A stretch of 64,000 nt of DNA from an uncultured Alphaproteobacteria bacterium (GTDB lineage: Bacteria > Pseudomonadota > Alphaproteobacteria > RF32 > CAG-239): NCBI GenBank assembly GCA_910584385.1, contig CAJUAK010000001.1, positions 137,697-201,696 on the forward strand. The letters are read 5' to 3'. A program made the translations under genes and the position numbers. Within the stretch, counting starts at the first letter, position 1; every line of letters starts with the position of its first letter. The notes under the pieces are model-generated. The model saw only the letters and a program-made list of their open reading frames with translations, was not told where the DNA came from and searched no databases. Of the stretch, positions 18,576 to 26,919 are shown in pieces.

Positions 18576-18767
18576 ATGGAGAAAGCTAAATTCGGCATTG
18601 AGGAAGCTATGCGCGAATATGAGGAAGCCAGGCAGGTGGCTTTGGCACATGAAAGCGCGGCAGCGATGGTTTCGGCAACTACAGCCAAGGCCAAGCTGAT
18701 GGGGCTGCTTGGAGAGAAAAATTCAGAAGAGGCGAATGAAGCCCCTTTGGAGATTAAAATTGTCTGA
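18576..18767 (+). CDS. Candidate phage terminase small subunit (short)
   Basis: 63 residues: EEAMREYEEARQVALAHESAAAMVSATTAKAKLMGLLGEK. The AMVSATTAKAKLMGLL segment resembles the C-terminal part of terminase small subunits, and it lies 12 bases before the large subunit. It lacks room for an N-terminal HTH DNA-binding domain, so it is either a reduced small subunit or a remnant. AGGGGGA upstream serves as Shine-Dalgarno. Confidence 0.55.
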   Translation: MEKAKFGIEEAMREYEEARQVALAHESAAAMVSATTAKAKLMGLLGEKNSEEANEAPLEIKIV

Positions 18768-18779
18768 AGGGTGCGGGGG

Positions 18780-20075
18780 ATGATTTTTTATAGTAAATAT
18801 AAACCGCTTTTGGAAATGGACAGCGGAAAATATAATGTTTTTGTTTTGACCGGCGGGCGGGGATCCTTGAAAACAGGGCATGCCTGCCGTGCTTTGCTGT
18901 TGGATATGATGAAGGCTAAGCGCCGCTGCGTGGTTTTTCGCGAGGTGATGAGCACGATTGAACAAAGCCTTTATACTGAATTTGTAAGTTTGATTAATGG
19001 TGAATTTTCGGGGCGCGGTTTTCGTTTTGACCGCAGCAAGATTTATCATAAAAACGGTTCTGAATTGTTTTTTAGCGGATTATCTGACCAAAGCCCGAAA
19101 AGCCGTGAAAAAATTAAGGGGCTGGCCGATGTTGACCGGCTTATGGTGGATGAAGCTCAGACAATATCAGATGGTGTCCTTGGCGTTTTGCTTAAGACTG
19201 TACGCAAAAAAGGAGCGGTTATGCTTTTTGTGTATAACCGGATTGCGGCAAACTTGCCGGTGGAGAAGCAATTGTTTATCGATTATGAGCATTGCAAAGC
19301 TCCGCCTAAAACTTATTTTGCTGAAATTAATTATCCTGAAATCCGGCATCTGAATTTGTTGTCGGATTTCTTTTTGGAACGGGCCGCATTGATTGAGAAA
19401 AACAAGCCGGACGAATATGCCCGGGATTACTTAAACCAGCCAAAAGGGCTTAACCTGAACAAGGTTGTTAAATATTGGGGAATGGAAAATATTTCGGAAG
19501 CTTTGCGCTATTGTGAAGATTTGCCCTTGCATTTATGCATGGATTTTAACGTTGATCCGATGATGTGGGTGTGCGCGCATAAAAGCCGGGATAAACTTTT
19601 TGTTTTTGATGAAATTGTTTTGGAGAACACTTCAACCCAGGATGCGGTTGCCGAATTTTTAAACCGCTATGGAAGGCACAAAGCTAAAATTATTTTGAAC
19701 GGCGATGCCAGCGGGGATTATCGTAAAACGCAAAGCAAATATACGGATTATGCTATTGTTAAAAATGCATTAATCAAGCAGGGGCTTTTAGCCGAGGGGC
19801 AAATCCGCCGGTTTAACCCATCTGTTTCAAACAGGATTAAGGCATTTAACAGCCTGGTCCTTGGCGATGACGGCGTTCGCCGGGTTTTGGTGCACCCTTG
19901 CTGCAAATGGCTGATTTATAATATGGAAAACCTGCGTTATAAACCCGGCACATCTTTGTTGGATTTGCCCAGCCACCAAATGCTTAAAAATGATAATGAG
20001 GCCAAATTTTTGGGGCATATTTTTGATGCTTTGTCTTATGCCGCTGAGTTCTATTGGCCGCTGCTTGTTAAATGA
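18780..20075 (+). CDS. terL: Phage terminase large subunit (PBSX/Terminase_3-like)
   Basis: 431 residues. The ATPase domain has a Walker A variant GGRGSLKT (residues 25-32) and Walker B LMVDEAQ (121-127). The C-terminal RNase H-like nuclease has acidic positions in LHLCMDFNVDP and ILNGDASGDYR. It pumps DNA into the prohead and cuts concatemers. ATG 18780 is chosen over GTG 18771 because GAAGG at 18766-18770 is then properly spaced. The upstream gene is the presumed small subunit and the downstream gene the portal. Confidence 0.92.
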   Translation: MIFYSKYKPLLEMDSGKYNVFVLTGGRGSLKTGHACRALLLDMMKAKRRCVVFREVMSTIEQSLYTEFVSLINGEFSGRGFRFDRSKIYHKNGSELFFSGLSDQSPKSREKIKGLADVDRLMVDEAQTISDGVLGVLLKTVRKKGAVMLFVYNRIAANLPVEKQLFIDYEHCKAPPKTYFAEINYPEIRHLNLLSDFFLERAALIEKNKPDEYARDYLNQPKGLNLNKVVKYWGMENISEALRYCEDLPLHLCMDFNVDPMMWVCAHKSRDKLFVFDEIVLENTSTQDAVAEFLNRYGRHKAKIILNGDASGDYRKTQSKYTDYAIVKNALIKQGLLAEGQIRRFNPSVSNRIKAFNSLVLGDDGVRRVLVHPCCKWLIYNMENLRYKPGTSLLDLPSHQMLKNDNEAKFLGHIFDALSYAAEFYWPLLVK

Positions 20076-20093
20076 TATGGAAAGGATAAGGTT

Positions 20094-21845
20094 ATGTTTG
20101 AATTTTATGTGGATGCTGATCCGGAATTGAAACAATTAAAAAAGAATCAGGAAGAAGAGGTTGTTTGGGAAGTGAGCCGCTTGTTTGCAAAATTTGACAA
20201 TGCGCGTGCAGAGCAAAAAAGGATTTATCAGCTGCTTCGCCCTGAAATATATTTGGAAAGCCGCAAGGATGAATCTAAAGATTATTGGAAAAGTCAAATC
20301 AGGCTGAATAAAATCTATGCGCTGTATCGGACGCGGCAGGCTTTTTTGTGGGATAATATTTATTCTAATGTTTCGCAAATGTTTGATGTTTTCGGGGCAA
20401 ATGCGGAATCAGAACAAACAGCGGCATTGCAAAAGGCTGCCTTGGTGGAGAGTTTTGATAAAATGCGTGTGTCCAGACACTTGGACCAAAGTTTGGAATA
20501 TTTGGATGCCGTGGGGGAAATCTGTCTTTTTGTCGGTTGGAAAAAACAGGTCAGGCAGGTTCGCCGTAGGATGGATGAATTGCTGTCCCCTGCAAATACG
20601 CTGCTTTCTGTTTCTTCCGAGACGGGGTTGTTTGGCGTGTTTGAAAAAGTGGTTTATGATGGCGCTTTTGTGGAGGCGATAAACCCTATAAATCTGGTTT
20701 TTGATCCGAATATAAATCCGGATATCGATGATGAATGGGATAATGGTGCGAAGATTATCAAAAGTTTTGCCACGCTTGATGAAATTGCCGGAAACCGGCT
20801 GTATCGCCTTACACAAGAACAAATTGAAGAAATTAAAAAATCTGTAGCGGGAGAAAATATTGATGACGGGCAAGATGATATTCAGAAGATTGAAAAGGAA
20901 AAAGACGGCAAAAGAATAGAAATTTTACAATATTGGGGGGATTTTTCACTGGCAGACGGCACAATCTTAAAAAATTGGTTTATTGTTGTGATTGGCCGGC
21001 GCTATTTGGCACGGTTTTCTAAGAATCCGTTTTTAATTAACCCGATTATTAATGCTGCAACACAGCGTGATATTATTTCCAAGCGGGGGATTCCGACTTT
21101 ATATTCTATTTATGACTTGTGCAAAGACCAGGAAAGAAAGGCTGACCTGGCAAATGACGCGCAGGCTCTTACCCTTAATCCGACCCGGTTTGCCCCTGAA
21201 GGATTTTTTAAGAAAAGCATTATCCGCGAGGAACCCGGGAAAATTATAGAATATAAGCTGGATATGGAGGATCCGAAGGCGATTATTCCGATAGCCGTGC
21301 CGCTGATTAATAATGACAATATGATTAATTATTTAGATAGCACGATAAGTTCTGTTTCCGGTATTTATCCGAACATGCAGGGGCAAGAAGAATATCGTAC
21401 GGCGAAGGCGACGGCAACGGAAATCTCCGTTAAAGTTTCGGGGCAAACCACAAGGCTGGCTAAAGATATTGACGTGATTAAACAAAATGTGATTGTGCCG
21501 ATGGTGGAAAAAGTTGCCGAGCTTAATGCCAATATGAAATTGGGCGAGGAAGAGCTTTTCTTGGCAAATGATGCTAAACGGCAGCAAATTTTGATTAATG
21601 AAGCTATCCGCCAGGGCGATTATCGTTATAAATATACGGACAGCTCCGGGATTATGAAAAAATTAAATACAAATAAACAGATTATGGAAATTTTGACCCC
21701 TGTCTGGAATGATGATGCTGTTCCTTTAAACAAGGCGGAAATTGTGAAAGACGGCTTGCAAAATGCAGGAATAGACAATCCGGATAAATATTTTGCAGCT
21801 AATGGTCTTTTGCCGCAGGCAGGAGCAGATAATGAAGAATTATGA
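20094..21845 (+). CDS. Phage portal (head-tail connector) protein
   Basis: 583 residues. The portal dodecamer forms the DNA-entry vertex and docks terminase. Assignment rests on size, position directly after terL, and features common to podovirus portals: a helical N-terminus (RLFAKFDNARAEQKRIYQLL), internal NLVFDPNINPDIDDEWDNGAKII, a central KDQERKADLANDAQ helix and the C-terminal SVSGIYPNMQGQEEYRTAKATATEI. The last 14 bases overlap the next gene. Confidence 0.85.
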   Translation: MFEFYVDADPELKQLKKNQEEEVVWEVSRLFAKFDNARAEQKRIYQLLRPEIYLESRKDESKDYWKSQIRLNKIYALYRTRQAFLWDNIYSNVSQMFDVFGANAESEQTAALQKAALVESFDKMRVSRHLDQSLEYLDAVGEICLFVGWKKQVRQVRRRMDELLSPANTLLSVSSETGLFGVFEKVVYDGAFVEAINPINLVFDPNINPDIDDEWDNGAKIIKSFATLDEIAGNRLYRLTQEQIEEIKKSVAGENIDDGQDDIQKIEKEKDGKRIEILQYWGDFSLADGTILKNWFIVVIGRRYLARFSKNPFLINPIINAATQRDIISKRGIPTLYSIYDLCKDQERKADLANDAQALTLNPTRFAPEGFFKKSIIREEPGKIIEYKLDMEDPKAIIPIAVPLINNDNMINYLDSTISSVSGIYPNMQGQEEYRTAKATATEISVKVSGQTTRLAKDIDVIKQNVIVPMVEKVAELNANMKLGEEELFLANDAKRQQILINEAIRQGDYRYKYTDSSGIMKKLNTNKQIMEILTPVWNDDAVPLNKAEIVKDGLQNAGIDNPDKYFAANGLLPQAGADNEEL

Positions 21846-22038
21846 GGAAGTAAAGCATTTACAGGCTTTGGCGCTGAAAGAAGCTTTGGAATCGCCGTCC
21901 GGAGAGGTTATTTTCCGGGCGGCACAAAACCGCATGGTGGCAGTTTCAGCCATGTCTAACGCTAACGCTGAATGGGTAAAAGGGATGGGGATGTTGCTCG
22001 ACTATTTGCAACAGGCTAAGGAAAGAGATTTTCGATAA
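21832..22038 (+). CDS. Small phage protein of unknown function
   Basis: 68 residues from ATG 21832, with AGGAG six bases upstream and overlapping the end of the portal gene. Helical and Ala-rich (HLQALALKEALESPSGEVIFRAAQNRMVAVSAM). No family recognised. Its overlap and position suggest co-translation with the portal. Confidence 0.65.
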   Translation: MKNYEEVKHLQALALKEALESPSGEVIFRAAQNRMVAVSAMSNANAEWVKGMGMLLDYLQQAKERDFR

Positions 22039-22049
22039 GGAGGAATGTT

Positions 22050-22631
22050 ATGGATAATGAATATGATGATAATAAAATCTCGCAAATTATTGATGATATT
22101 ATGGAATATGCTGCTCCGGGCTGGAAAGAAACCAAAGCTTTATATAATAAAAATGAAATCCCCGAAAACAGTGGAGCGATTGGTAATTTAACTAATTATG
22201 CAAAAGAATATTCTTGTGTGAGTGCTTTGCAACGTGCTCTGGATACTTCCGGAAAAACTGATTATGGCCAGATAAAAGAAAACTTAAGCCGCCCAGACAG
22301 GGCGCTTAATAGTGCTTATGCCCTTTCTTTAGGAGGCGTGAATGGTGCTTTAGGTGGGCATCTTCCTGAAATTTCAGGAATCTCCGGCGGTATTTATGGT
22401 GTTGTTCGAGGAATGGCAAATTCTCATCCAACTTTACCGCAGCGCAATGCTTATGTGAATGCATATCGCTATGTCAGAAATGATATTAAACGTGAATTGG
22501 CGGATTATGGTAATGAGTATTTTAATGAAAAGAAACTGGGGGAAGATTGGGGTAATGCGTTAAAATGTGTCGGGAAAAGAATTTCTAAAATGTATGATGT
22601 TGCTAGTTTTTTTAATTCCAAGGTAAAATAA
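22050..22631 (+). CDS. Unknown prophage protein, possible moron
   Basis: 193 residues with a strong AAGGAGG site. An acidic N-terminus (DNEYDDNKISQIIDDIMEY) is followed by a central Gly-rich stretch (LGGVNGALGGHLPEISG) that could insert into a membrane, then a basic C-terminal half (YRYVRNDIKRELADYGNEY). It has no place in a minimal head module between portal and scaffold. It resembles another orphan at 25557 only in size, composition and placement. Function unknown. Confidence 0.65.
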   Translation: MDNEYDDNKISQIIDDIMEYAAPGWKETKALYNKNEIPENSGAIGNLTNYAKEYSCVSALQRALDTSGKTDYGQIKENLSRPDRALNSAYALSLGGVNGALGGHLPEISGISGGIYGVVRGMANSHPTLPQRNAYVNAYRYVRNDIKRELADYGNEYFNEKKLGEDWGNALKCVGKRISKMYDVASFFNSKVK

Positions 22632-22689
22632 AATGGTTATTGCAGAGTTTTGTTTATTAAGCTAATATATGGCTTTATAGGAGGAGCTT

Positions 22690-23055
22690 ATGCGGTATTT
22701 TTTGTGCCCGTTGTTTTTTGGGGCGGCTTTATATTTAATTGTTGGCTTATGGATGGCTTTGCCTTGGAATATATTTTTCTTTGGGGTTATGAGTGCAATT
22801 GCATTTGATTTTGTTATTGCGGCAATAATTTCTTTTTTTGCTATTAAGGGAAAGTTTGAGGATAAATTTAAAAGTTTTTCTAAATGTTTATTGTTTGCAA
22901 TTTTTATTTTTTTTAGCGGTTTTGCCTTTGTTTATAATGTAAATAAAAATGTTTTGGCAGATATGTTTGGAGTATCTTTTGAAATTTCCTGTATGATTTC
23001 TTTTGGCCGTTTAATTTGGAATGAAGGGAAGAAGGATAAAAAAGCAAAAGTTTAG
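22690..23055 (+). CDS. Small four-helix membrane protein, tandem copy 1
   Basis: 121 residues with about four hydrophobic segments (FLCPLFFGAALYLIVGLWMAL; FFGVMSAIAFDFVIAAIISFF; CLLFAIFIFFSGFAFVY; SFEISCMISFGRLIW) and a basic tail KKDKKAKV. AGGAGGAGC precedes the ATG. It is nearly identical at both ends to the next gene. Not a recognisable virion part. As an inner-membrane protein in a lysogen it could act in superinfection exclusion, but that is speculation from location only. Confidence 0.72.
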   Translation: MRYFLCPLFFGAALYLIVGLWMALPWNIFFFGVMSAIAFDFVIAAIISFFAIKGKFEDKFKSFSKCLLFAIFIFFSGFAFVYNVNKNVLADMFGVSFEISCMISFGRLIWNEGKKDKKAKV

Positions 23056-23077
23056 CTAAATTGGGAGTGAGGTGTTT

Positions 23078-23443
23078 ATGCGGTATTTTTTGTGTCCGTT
23101 GTTTTTTGGGGCGGCTTTATATTTAATTGTTGGTTTATGGATGGCTTTGCCTTGGAATATATTTTTCTTTGGAATTATGAGTGCGGTTGCTTTTAATTAT
23201 ATTCTTGCGGCAGTTTTGTCTTTTTTTATTATAAAGGGAAACCTTAAAACTAAATTTAAAAGTTTTTCTAAATGTTTATTGTTTGCATTTTTATTTTTCT
23301 TAGGCGGTTTTGCCTTTGTTTATAATGTAAATAAAAATGTTTTGGCAGATATGTTTGGGGCATCCTTTGAAATTTATACATTAATAGCATTCGGCCGTTC
23401 GATATGGGATGAAGGGAAGAAAGATAAAAAAGCAAAAGTTTAA
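23078..23443 (+). CDS. Small four-helix membrane protein, tandem copy 2
   Basis: 121 residues from ATG 23078 (GGGAGTGAGG upstream); GTG 23072 is an alternative. The first ~33 residues match copy 1 almost exactly, residues ~34-60 differ substantially (FNYILAAVLSFFIIKGNLKTKF), and the rest is again close, ending in the same KKDKKAKV. This pattern suggests a recent duplication followed by change in one helix pair or partial gene conversion. It is followed by two terminators in a row. Confidence 0.72.
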   Translation: MRYFLCPLFFGAALYLIVGLWMALPWNIFFFGIMSAVAFNYILAAVLSFFIIKGNLKTKFKSFSKCLLFAFLFFLGGFAFVYNVNKNVLADMFGASFEIYTLIAFGRSIWDEGKKDKKAKV

Positions 23444-23466
23444 CATAGCTGTTTTATAATATCGGA

Positions 23467-23548
23467 GTAATAATTCAGGCGCTGTAACACAGCGCCTGAA
23501 TTATTATTGTGTTTTGTTGCGGGGGCATAGCAATGCCTCCGTTTTTTT
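23467..23548 (+). terminator. Double terminator closing the membrane-protein pair
   Basis: First hairpin: a perfect 17-18 bp stem (23469-23485 with 23489-23505, loop AAC) followed by T-rich ATTGTGTTTTG. Second hairpin: CGGGGGCAT, loop AGCA, ATGCCTCCG, then seven T, 22 bases before the scaffold start codon. Together they separate the membrane genes from the capsid module. Confidence 0.85.
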
Positions 23549-23570
23549 ATATTTTTTTAAGGAGGAATAA

Positions 23571-24548
23571 ATGACCGAAGATTCAACACCTTTGGCGGAA
23601 ATTGCGGAAGAGACCACAGAACAAGTCCTTGCTGAAAATACGGCAGCAGATACTGTGCCTGAGGCAGATTTTTCTGAAGCTGATGAAACGGCAGAGGCAG
23701 CAAAAGAGCCCCAACAGAAGCTTTGGGCCGGCAAATTTAAAACAGTTGAGGATTTGGAGAAGAGTTATAAGGAAGCTGAAAGCTATGTACACAAATCCAG
23801 AGAACTTGAAAAACAGCTTGAAGCTTTTCAGAAAGCAGAAGAGGCTTTTCGAATAAATCAGGACTATCAAATAATGCAGCAAATGGCAGATTCAGAGCTT
23901 GAAAAACAGATGGCGGCAGATGTTATTGGCTTTGAACTCAATTGTTTCAGGGAAGCATTGGAAAGCGGGCAGGCAACAGACTATCAGCAGGCTAAAGAAG
24001 CTTTGCAACGCTTTGAACAAAGCGGGGATATGCAAGAGTTAAAAAAGGCAAAGCGCTTTTTTGACCCGGATGCCCTTGCATCTATTGCAAAGAGATCCTT
24101 TGTTTTTGAACAGCATAAAATGCAGGATTTTTCTTTGCAACAGCAGAAAAACACATTGCAAAGGCTAAAACAAAAAATTTCTGACTTTGTAAAAGAAGAC
24201 CCTTCTTGGTTTGAAAAGCATGGACAGGACCGTTTGGTTGCTGATGCCATTGGCGCCTTAGGCGAAAATCTTGATTGGGAGCGATTGAAATCAGCCGTCA
24301 GCGAAATTGAGGAAAAAGCGGTAGAGAATTATTTGCATGGTGTTTCTTTAAAATCTGAAAATGATTCTCAAAAGCAGCTGCTGCAAATTCCTAAATCCGG
24401 CAGTGATGTTGTAAATAACGGAAACGGCTGGATTACCCGGGCAGAATATAATGCAATGTCCGATAAGGAAACCTATGAAAAATATGACCAGATTGTGCGG
24501 CAGATTCAGCTCGAAAAGGAAGGAAAGCTGCCGAAAATGTTAACTTAA
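23571..24548 (+). CDS. Phage capsid scaffolding protein
   Basis: 325 residues, acidic N-terminus (Glu/Asp/Ala-rich), then LWAGKFKTVEDLEKSYKEAE, a segment typical of scaffolding proteins upstream of coat genes, and long coiled-coil-forming helices. The C-terminus has ITRAEYNAMSDKETYEKYD and a short basic-hydrophobic end. Scaffolds direct procapsid assembly and are released or degraded on packaging. Its placement 18 bases before the coat gene supports the call. Confidence 0.82.
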   Translation: MTEDSTPLAEIAEETTEQVLAENTAADTVPEADFSEADETAEAAKEPQQKLWAGKFKTVEDLEKSYKEAESYVHKSRELEKQLEAFQKAEEAFRINQDYQIMQQMADSELEKQMAADVIGFELNCFREALESGQATDYQQAKEALQRFEQSGDMQELKKAKRFFDPDALASIAKRSFVFEQHKMQDFSLQQQKNTLQRLKQKISDFVKEDPSWFEKHGQDRLVADAIGALGENLDWERLKSAVSEIEEKAVENYLHGVSLKSENDSQKQLLQIPKSGSDVVNNGNGWITRAEYNAMSDKETYEKYDQIVRQIQLEKEGKLPKMLT

Positions 24549-24566
24549 TTTTACAGGAGATTTATA

Positions 24567-25502
24567 ATGTCTACAAATGCAGAAAATATGAAAACACAGG
24601 CACCGAAAATTGTTCCGGAATCTTGGAGCTTGGCTTTGAACAAAAAGCTTGACGCTTCCGGCGTGGGAATGAAAATTGTAACAAAAGCTCATGAAAATGC
24701 CGTTAAAGATTTTGGCGATACAATCCATATTGGAGAGCTTGGCGATGTTAATATTAGCGATTATGACGAATCTCTGACGGATTCTGTTACTTATCAAAAT
24801 ATTGATGCGGAAGACCATATTTTGAAACTTGACCAACAAAAATATTTTGGCATTTATCTTTCCGATATTACGCAAAAGCAGTCTCAGCCTAAAGATTTGC
24901 AAAGCAAGTTTGAAAAAAGGGCTCAGGTTGCTATCGATTTGGTAAAAGATACGTTTATTTTATCTTCTTTTGCGGATATTCCGACAGAAAATATGAAAGG
25001 TTCTGATGCAGCGCCGATTACGCTGACAAAGGATAATGCTTATGCACTGTTTTGCTGGCTGGCAAAAACTTTGGAGAATAATAACGCTGTTGAAACATCT
25101 GAACATGACCAGGTTGCCAAGGATAATCAGGCAGATGGTTCAATGCCTTATGTTGTGATTAACCCTGACGTTAAAGCTATTTTGTTGCAGGCGCCGCAGT
25201 TTATCCATCCGACAGATTTGGGGGATAAGGTCTTGCGTAAAGGTTCTATTGGCGAAATTGCCGGATTGGATGTTTTGGTTTCAACCAATAATAAGACGGT
25301 TGACGGAAAAGCTAAAATTATGGCGGGCATTAATGATGCCATCGCTTATGCCGGAAGCGTTTCAAAAGTTGAAAATCTGCGCCATCCTAAAAAGTTTGGG
25401 GATGTTGTGCGCGGTTTGTATGTTTATGGCAAAAAGACAATCCTGCCTAAGGCTTTGGCCGGTGCGGTGGTTGATGTTGCCGCTGCCGATGCGGGAATTT
25501 AA
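24567..25502 (+). CDS. Phage major capsid (coat) protein
   Basis: 311 residues. The position after the scaffold, the size, and the N-terminal SWSLALNKKLDASGVGMKIVTKAHENAVKDFGDTI pattern match P22-type/HK97-fold coats (early tight-binding region, then a DFGDTI/HIGELGD strand). Later NPDVKAILLQAPQFI and KYGKK-like segments are also coat-like. No protease gene is nearby, consistent with a scaffold-dependent, non-cleaved assembly as in P22 or T7. It is the final gene of its transcription unit. Confidence 0.82.
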   Translation: MSTNAENMKTQAPKIVPESWSLALNKKLDASGVGMKIVTKAHENAVKDFGDTIHIGELGDVNISDYDESLTDSVTYQNIDAEDHILKLDQQKYFGIYLSDITQKQSQPKDLQSKFEKRAQVAIDLVKDTFILSSFADIPTENMKGSDAAPITLTKDNAYALFCWLAKTLENNNAVETSEHDQVAKDNQADGSMPYVVINPDVKAILLQAPQFIHPTDLGDKVLRKGSIGEIAGLDVLVSTNNKTVDGKAKIMAGINDAIAYAGSVSKVENLRHPKKFGDVVRGLYVYGKKTILPKALAGAVVDVAAADAGI

Positions 25503-25510
25503 CCAGAAAA

Positions 25511-25534
25511 AAGGAGCCGGATTTTTCCGGCTCC
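25511..25534. terminator. Hairpin after the coat gene
   Basis: GGAGCCGGA, loop TTTT, TCCGGCTCC, a perfect 9-bp stem. Only a weak T-run follows on the plus strand; the better T-run is on the minus strand. It may act as an mRNA-stability hairpin for the coat transcript. Confidence 0.6.
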
Positions 25535-25556
25535 GCATGTTTTATGGGAATGAGAT

Positions 25557-26045
25557 ATGGAAAATAATGATGAAAATTGGTTGTCTACGGGACATCCTGC
25601 GGCTGATAAGCTGCTGTTAGATTATGCTAAAAATATTCTTTCTGCAGATAATCTGCCTGTTGGAATGGCAGCGGGGAATATGGCTTCTCAGAGTGGTGGA
25701 GCTATCTATGATTTGGCTTCGGAATATTTTGCAATGAAAAAGCATAATTATGTAAATTTAGATGATTATCACCATTGCAAGGCTAATTTTAATGCAACGC
25801 AAAGAGGAAAATATGGCGAGGCTTTGGCAAAGCAGTTGGGAGTGGTTAAGGAAATGGGCGATGTTGTGCGAAATATGGCTGGAAAAGGATTAACTTATCG
25901 CGAGGCGCGGGATGATTTTTGGCATGATTTGGAAATTAATAAAATAGGGCGGCAAAGAGGCTTGTTGCAGAAAAATCAAGAGGCCAAAGATGCTTGTGCG
26001 GATTTTAGGAAAAATAATAAAGATTTTCCTAAAAGATTTTGGTAA
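25557..26045 (+). CDS. Unknown prophage protein with HHC...GE...KE..D pattern
   Basis: 162 residues. The central part, DDYHHCKANFNATQRG then GEALAKQLGVVKEMGDVVRN, follows a pattern (His-Cys ... Gly-Glu ... Lys-Glu-x-x-Asp) I associate with C-terminal domains of secreted or polymorphic-toxin-type proteins, but I cannot place it firmly. The basic C-terminus has cysteine (DACADFRKNNKDFP). It follows the coat gene, where morons are frequent, and has weak signals upstream. Function unknown; an effector or exclusion role is a guess. Confidence 0.6.
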   Translation: MENNDENWLSTGHPAADKLLLDYAKNILSADNLPVGMAAGNMASQSGGAIYDLASEYFAMKKHNYVNLDDYHHCKANFNATQRGKYGEALAKQLGVVKEMGDVVRNMAGKGLTYREARDDFWHDLEINKIGRQRGLLQKNQEAKDACADFRKNNKDFPKRFW

Positions 26046-26104
26046 TTTGATTGCAAAATTATTTTTATCAATTATTATTGGTATATAATTCTGGAGGTGC
26101 AGGA

Positions 26105-26530
26105 ATGAAACAAGATTCAATTAAAAAATTAAAAAAAATTATTAAAATTTGCATATGGCTGTTTATGTTTCCATTTTTGTATTATGCCTGCAATTGGGGC
26201 GAGTTTTTGGAGATAGACGGTTGTATGGACCATGGTGAAGTATGGGACTATCATGAAAAAAGGTGCCGGGCAGATTGCGTGCTTTGGCGGGAGGACTTGG
26301 GCTGCGTCCATATGGATGAAGAAATGCTGACGCTTTTTGAAGCCTGTGCTAAGCGGCTTCCGTCTTGTGATTCAGAACGTTTGGATGTTTTATTTATAGA
26401 GCAGTGCTACCGCTATAAAAAAGCTTATACATTGGATGACGGTTATTGCGATTTTGATTTCAAACTTGAAGATTGCGGCAAACTGGAAGGAAATTGGCTT
26501 TATCCGCCGGCTTGTGATGAACAGAAATAA
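26105..26530 (+). CDS. Exported Cys-rich protein, phage moron candidate
   Basis: 141 residues from ATG 26105, with GGAGG eight bases upstream. One N-terminal hydrophobic helix (IWLFMFPFLYYACNW) acts as membrane anchor or signal. The rest has 12 cysteines in all, mostly spaced as if for disulfides (GCMDHGEVWDYHEKRCRADC ... GYCDFDF ... DCGK). The acidic periplasmic domain and independent terminator mark it as a cargo gene inserted between coat and connector. No family recognised. Confidence 0.68.
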   Translation: MKQDSIKKLKKIIKICIWLFMFPFLYYACNWGEFLEIDGCMDHGEVWDYHEKRCRADCVLWREDLGCVHMDEEMLTLFEACAKRLPSCDSERLDVLFIEQCYRYKKAYTLDDGYCDFDFKLEDCGKLEGNWLYPPACDEQK

Positions 26531-26546
26531 ATCAATATTTTTTGAA

Positions 26547-26575
26547 AACCCGGAACATTTGTTCCGGGTTTTTTT
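26547..26575 (+). terminator. Terminator after the Cys-rich gene
   Basis: AACCCGGAAC, loop ATTT, GTTCCGGGTT, continuing into seven T; 24 bases before the next start codon. Confidence 0.9.
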
Positions 26576-26598
26576 GTTAACTTTTTAAAGGAGGAGCG

Positions 26599-26919
26599 GT
26601 GAGAAAAAGAAATAAAAACTTAGCCGAAGGAATTGACCCTGTTGAGGCTAAAATTCTTGGGATGGAGATTTTATCAATCCCTAAAGGTAAAAATAAGATT
26701 AAGGCATTTGGAGTGTCCAAGGATGAAATATTTACGCCTAAAACGTTGTGGAAGGTAAAAGCGGCACAAGGGCATGAATTGGTTTATACCGGTTTTGAGG
26801 TGGCGCAAATGATGTCTGTCGCGGCAAAGGAAAAAGTGGGAAGGGGTTGTAAAAAAATTGAGGATAACGGTTATTGTTTTTCATTTTTTAAAGAAACGGG
26901 GCGGGAGAAGGAAATATGA
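26599..26919 (+). CDS. Small phage protein of unknown function
   Basis: 106 residues, GTG start with AAGGAGGAG upstream. Contains IDPVEAKILGMEILSIPKGKNKIKAFGVSK and a central ELVYTGFEVAQMMSVAAKEK. No family recognised. Its stop overlaps the start of the connector gene (ATGA), so it is co-translated with the tail-joining module and may be a small neck component. Confidence 0.62.
   Translation: MRKRNKNLAEGIDPVEAKILGMEILSIPKGKNKIKAFGVSKDEIFTPKTLWKVKAAQGHELVYTGFEVAQMMSVAAKEKVGRGCKKIEDNGYCFSFFKETGREKEI

Larger units (their letters stand above)
22690..23443 (+). repeat. Tandem gene duplication (~388-bp unit)
   Basis: The two membrane-protein genes are direct repeats. The first ~100 bases after each ATG differ at only a few positions and the last ~120 are also close, while the middle is diverged. 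Confidence 0.85.

Noticed and set aside
22690..23443. Tandem repeats as a CRISPR array or insertion sequence
   Set aside because: The repeats are two full coding sequences with ribosome sites; there are no short palindromic repeats with spacers and no transposase. No CRISPR array or IS element was found elsewhere in the window.
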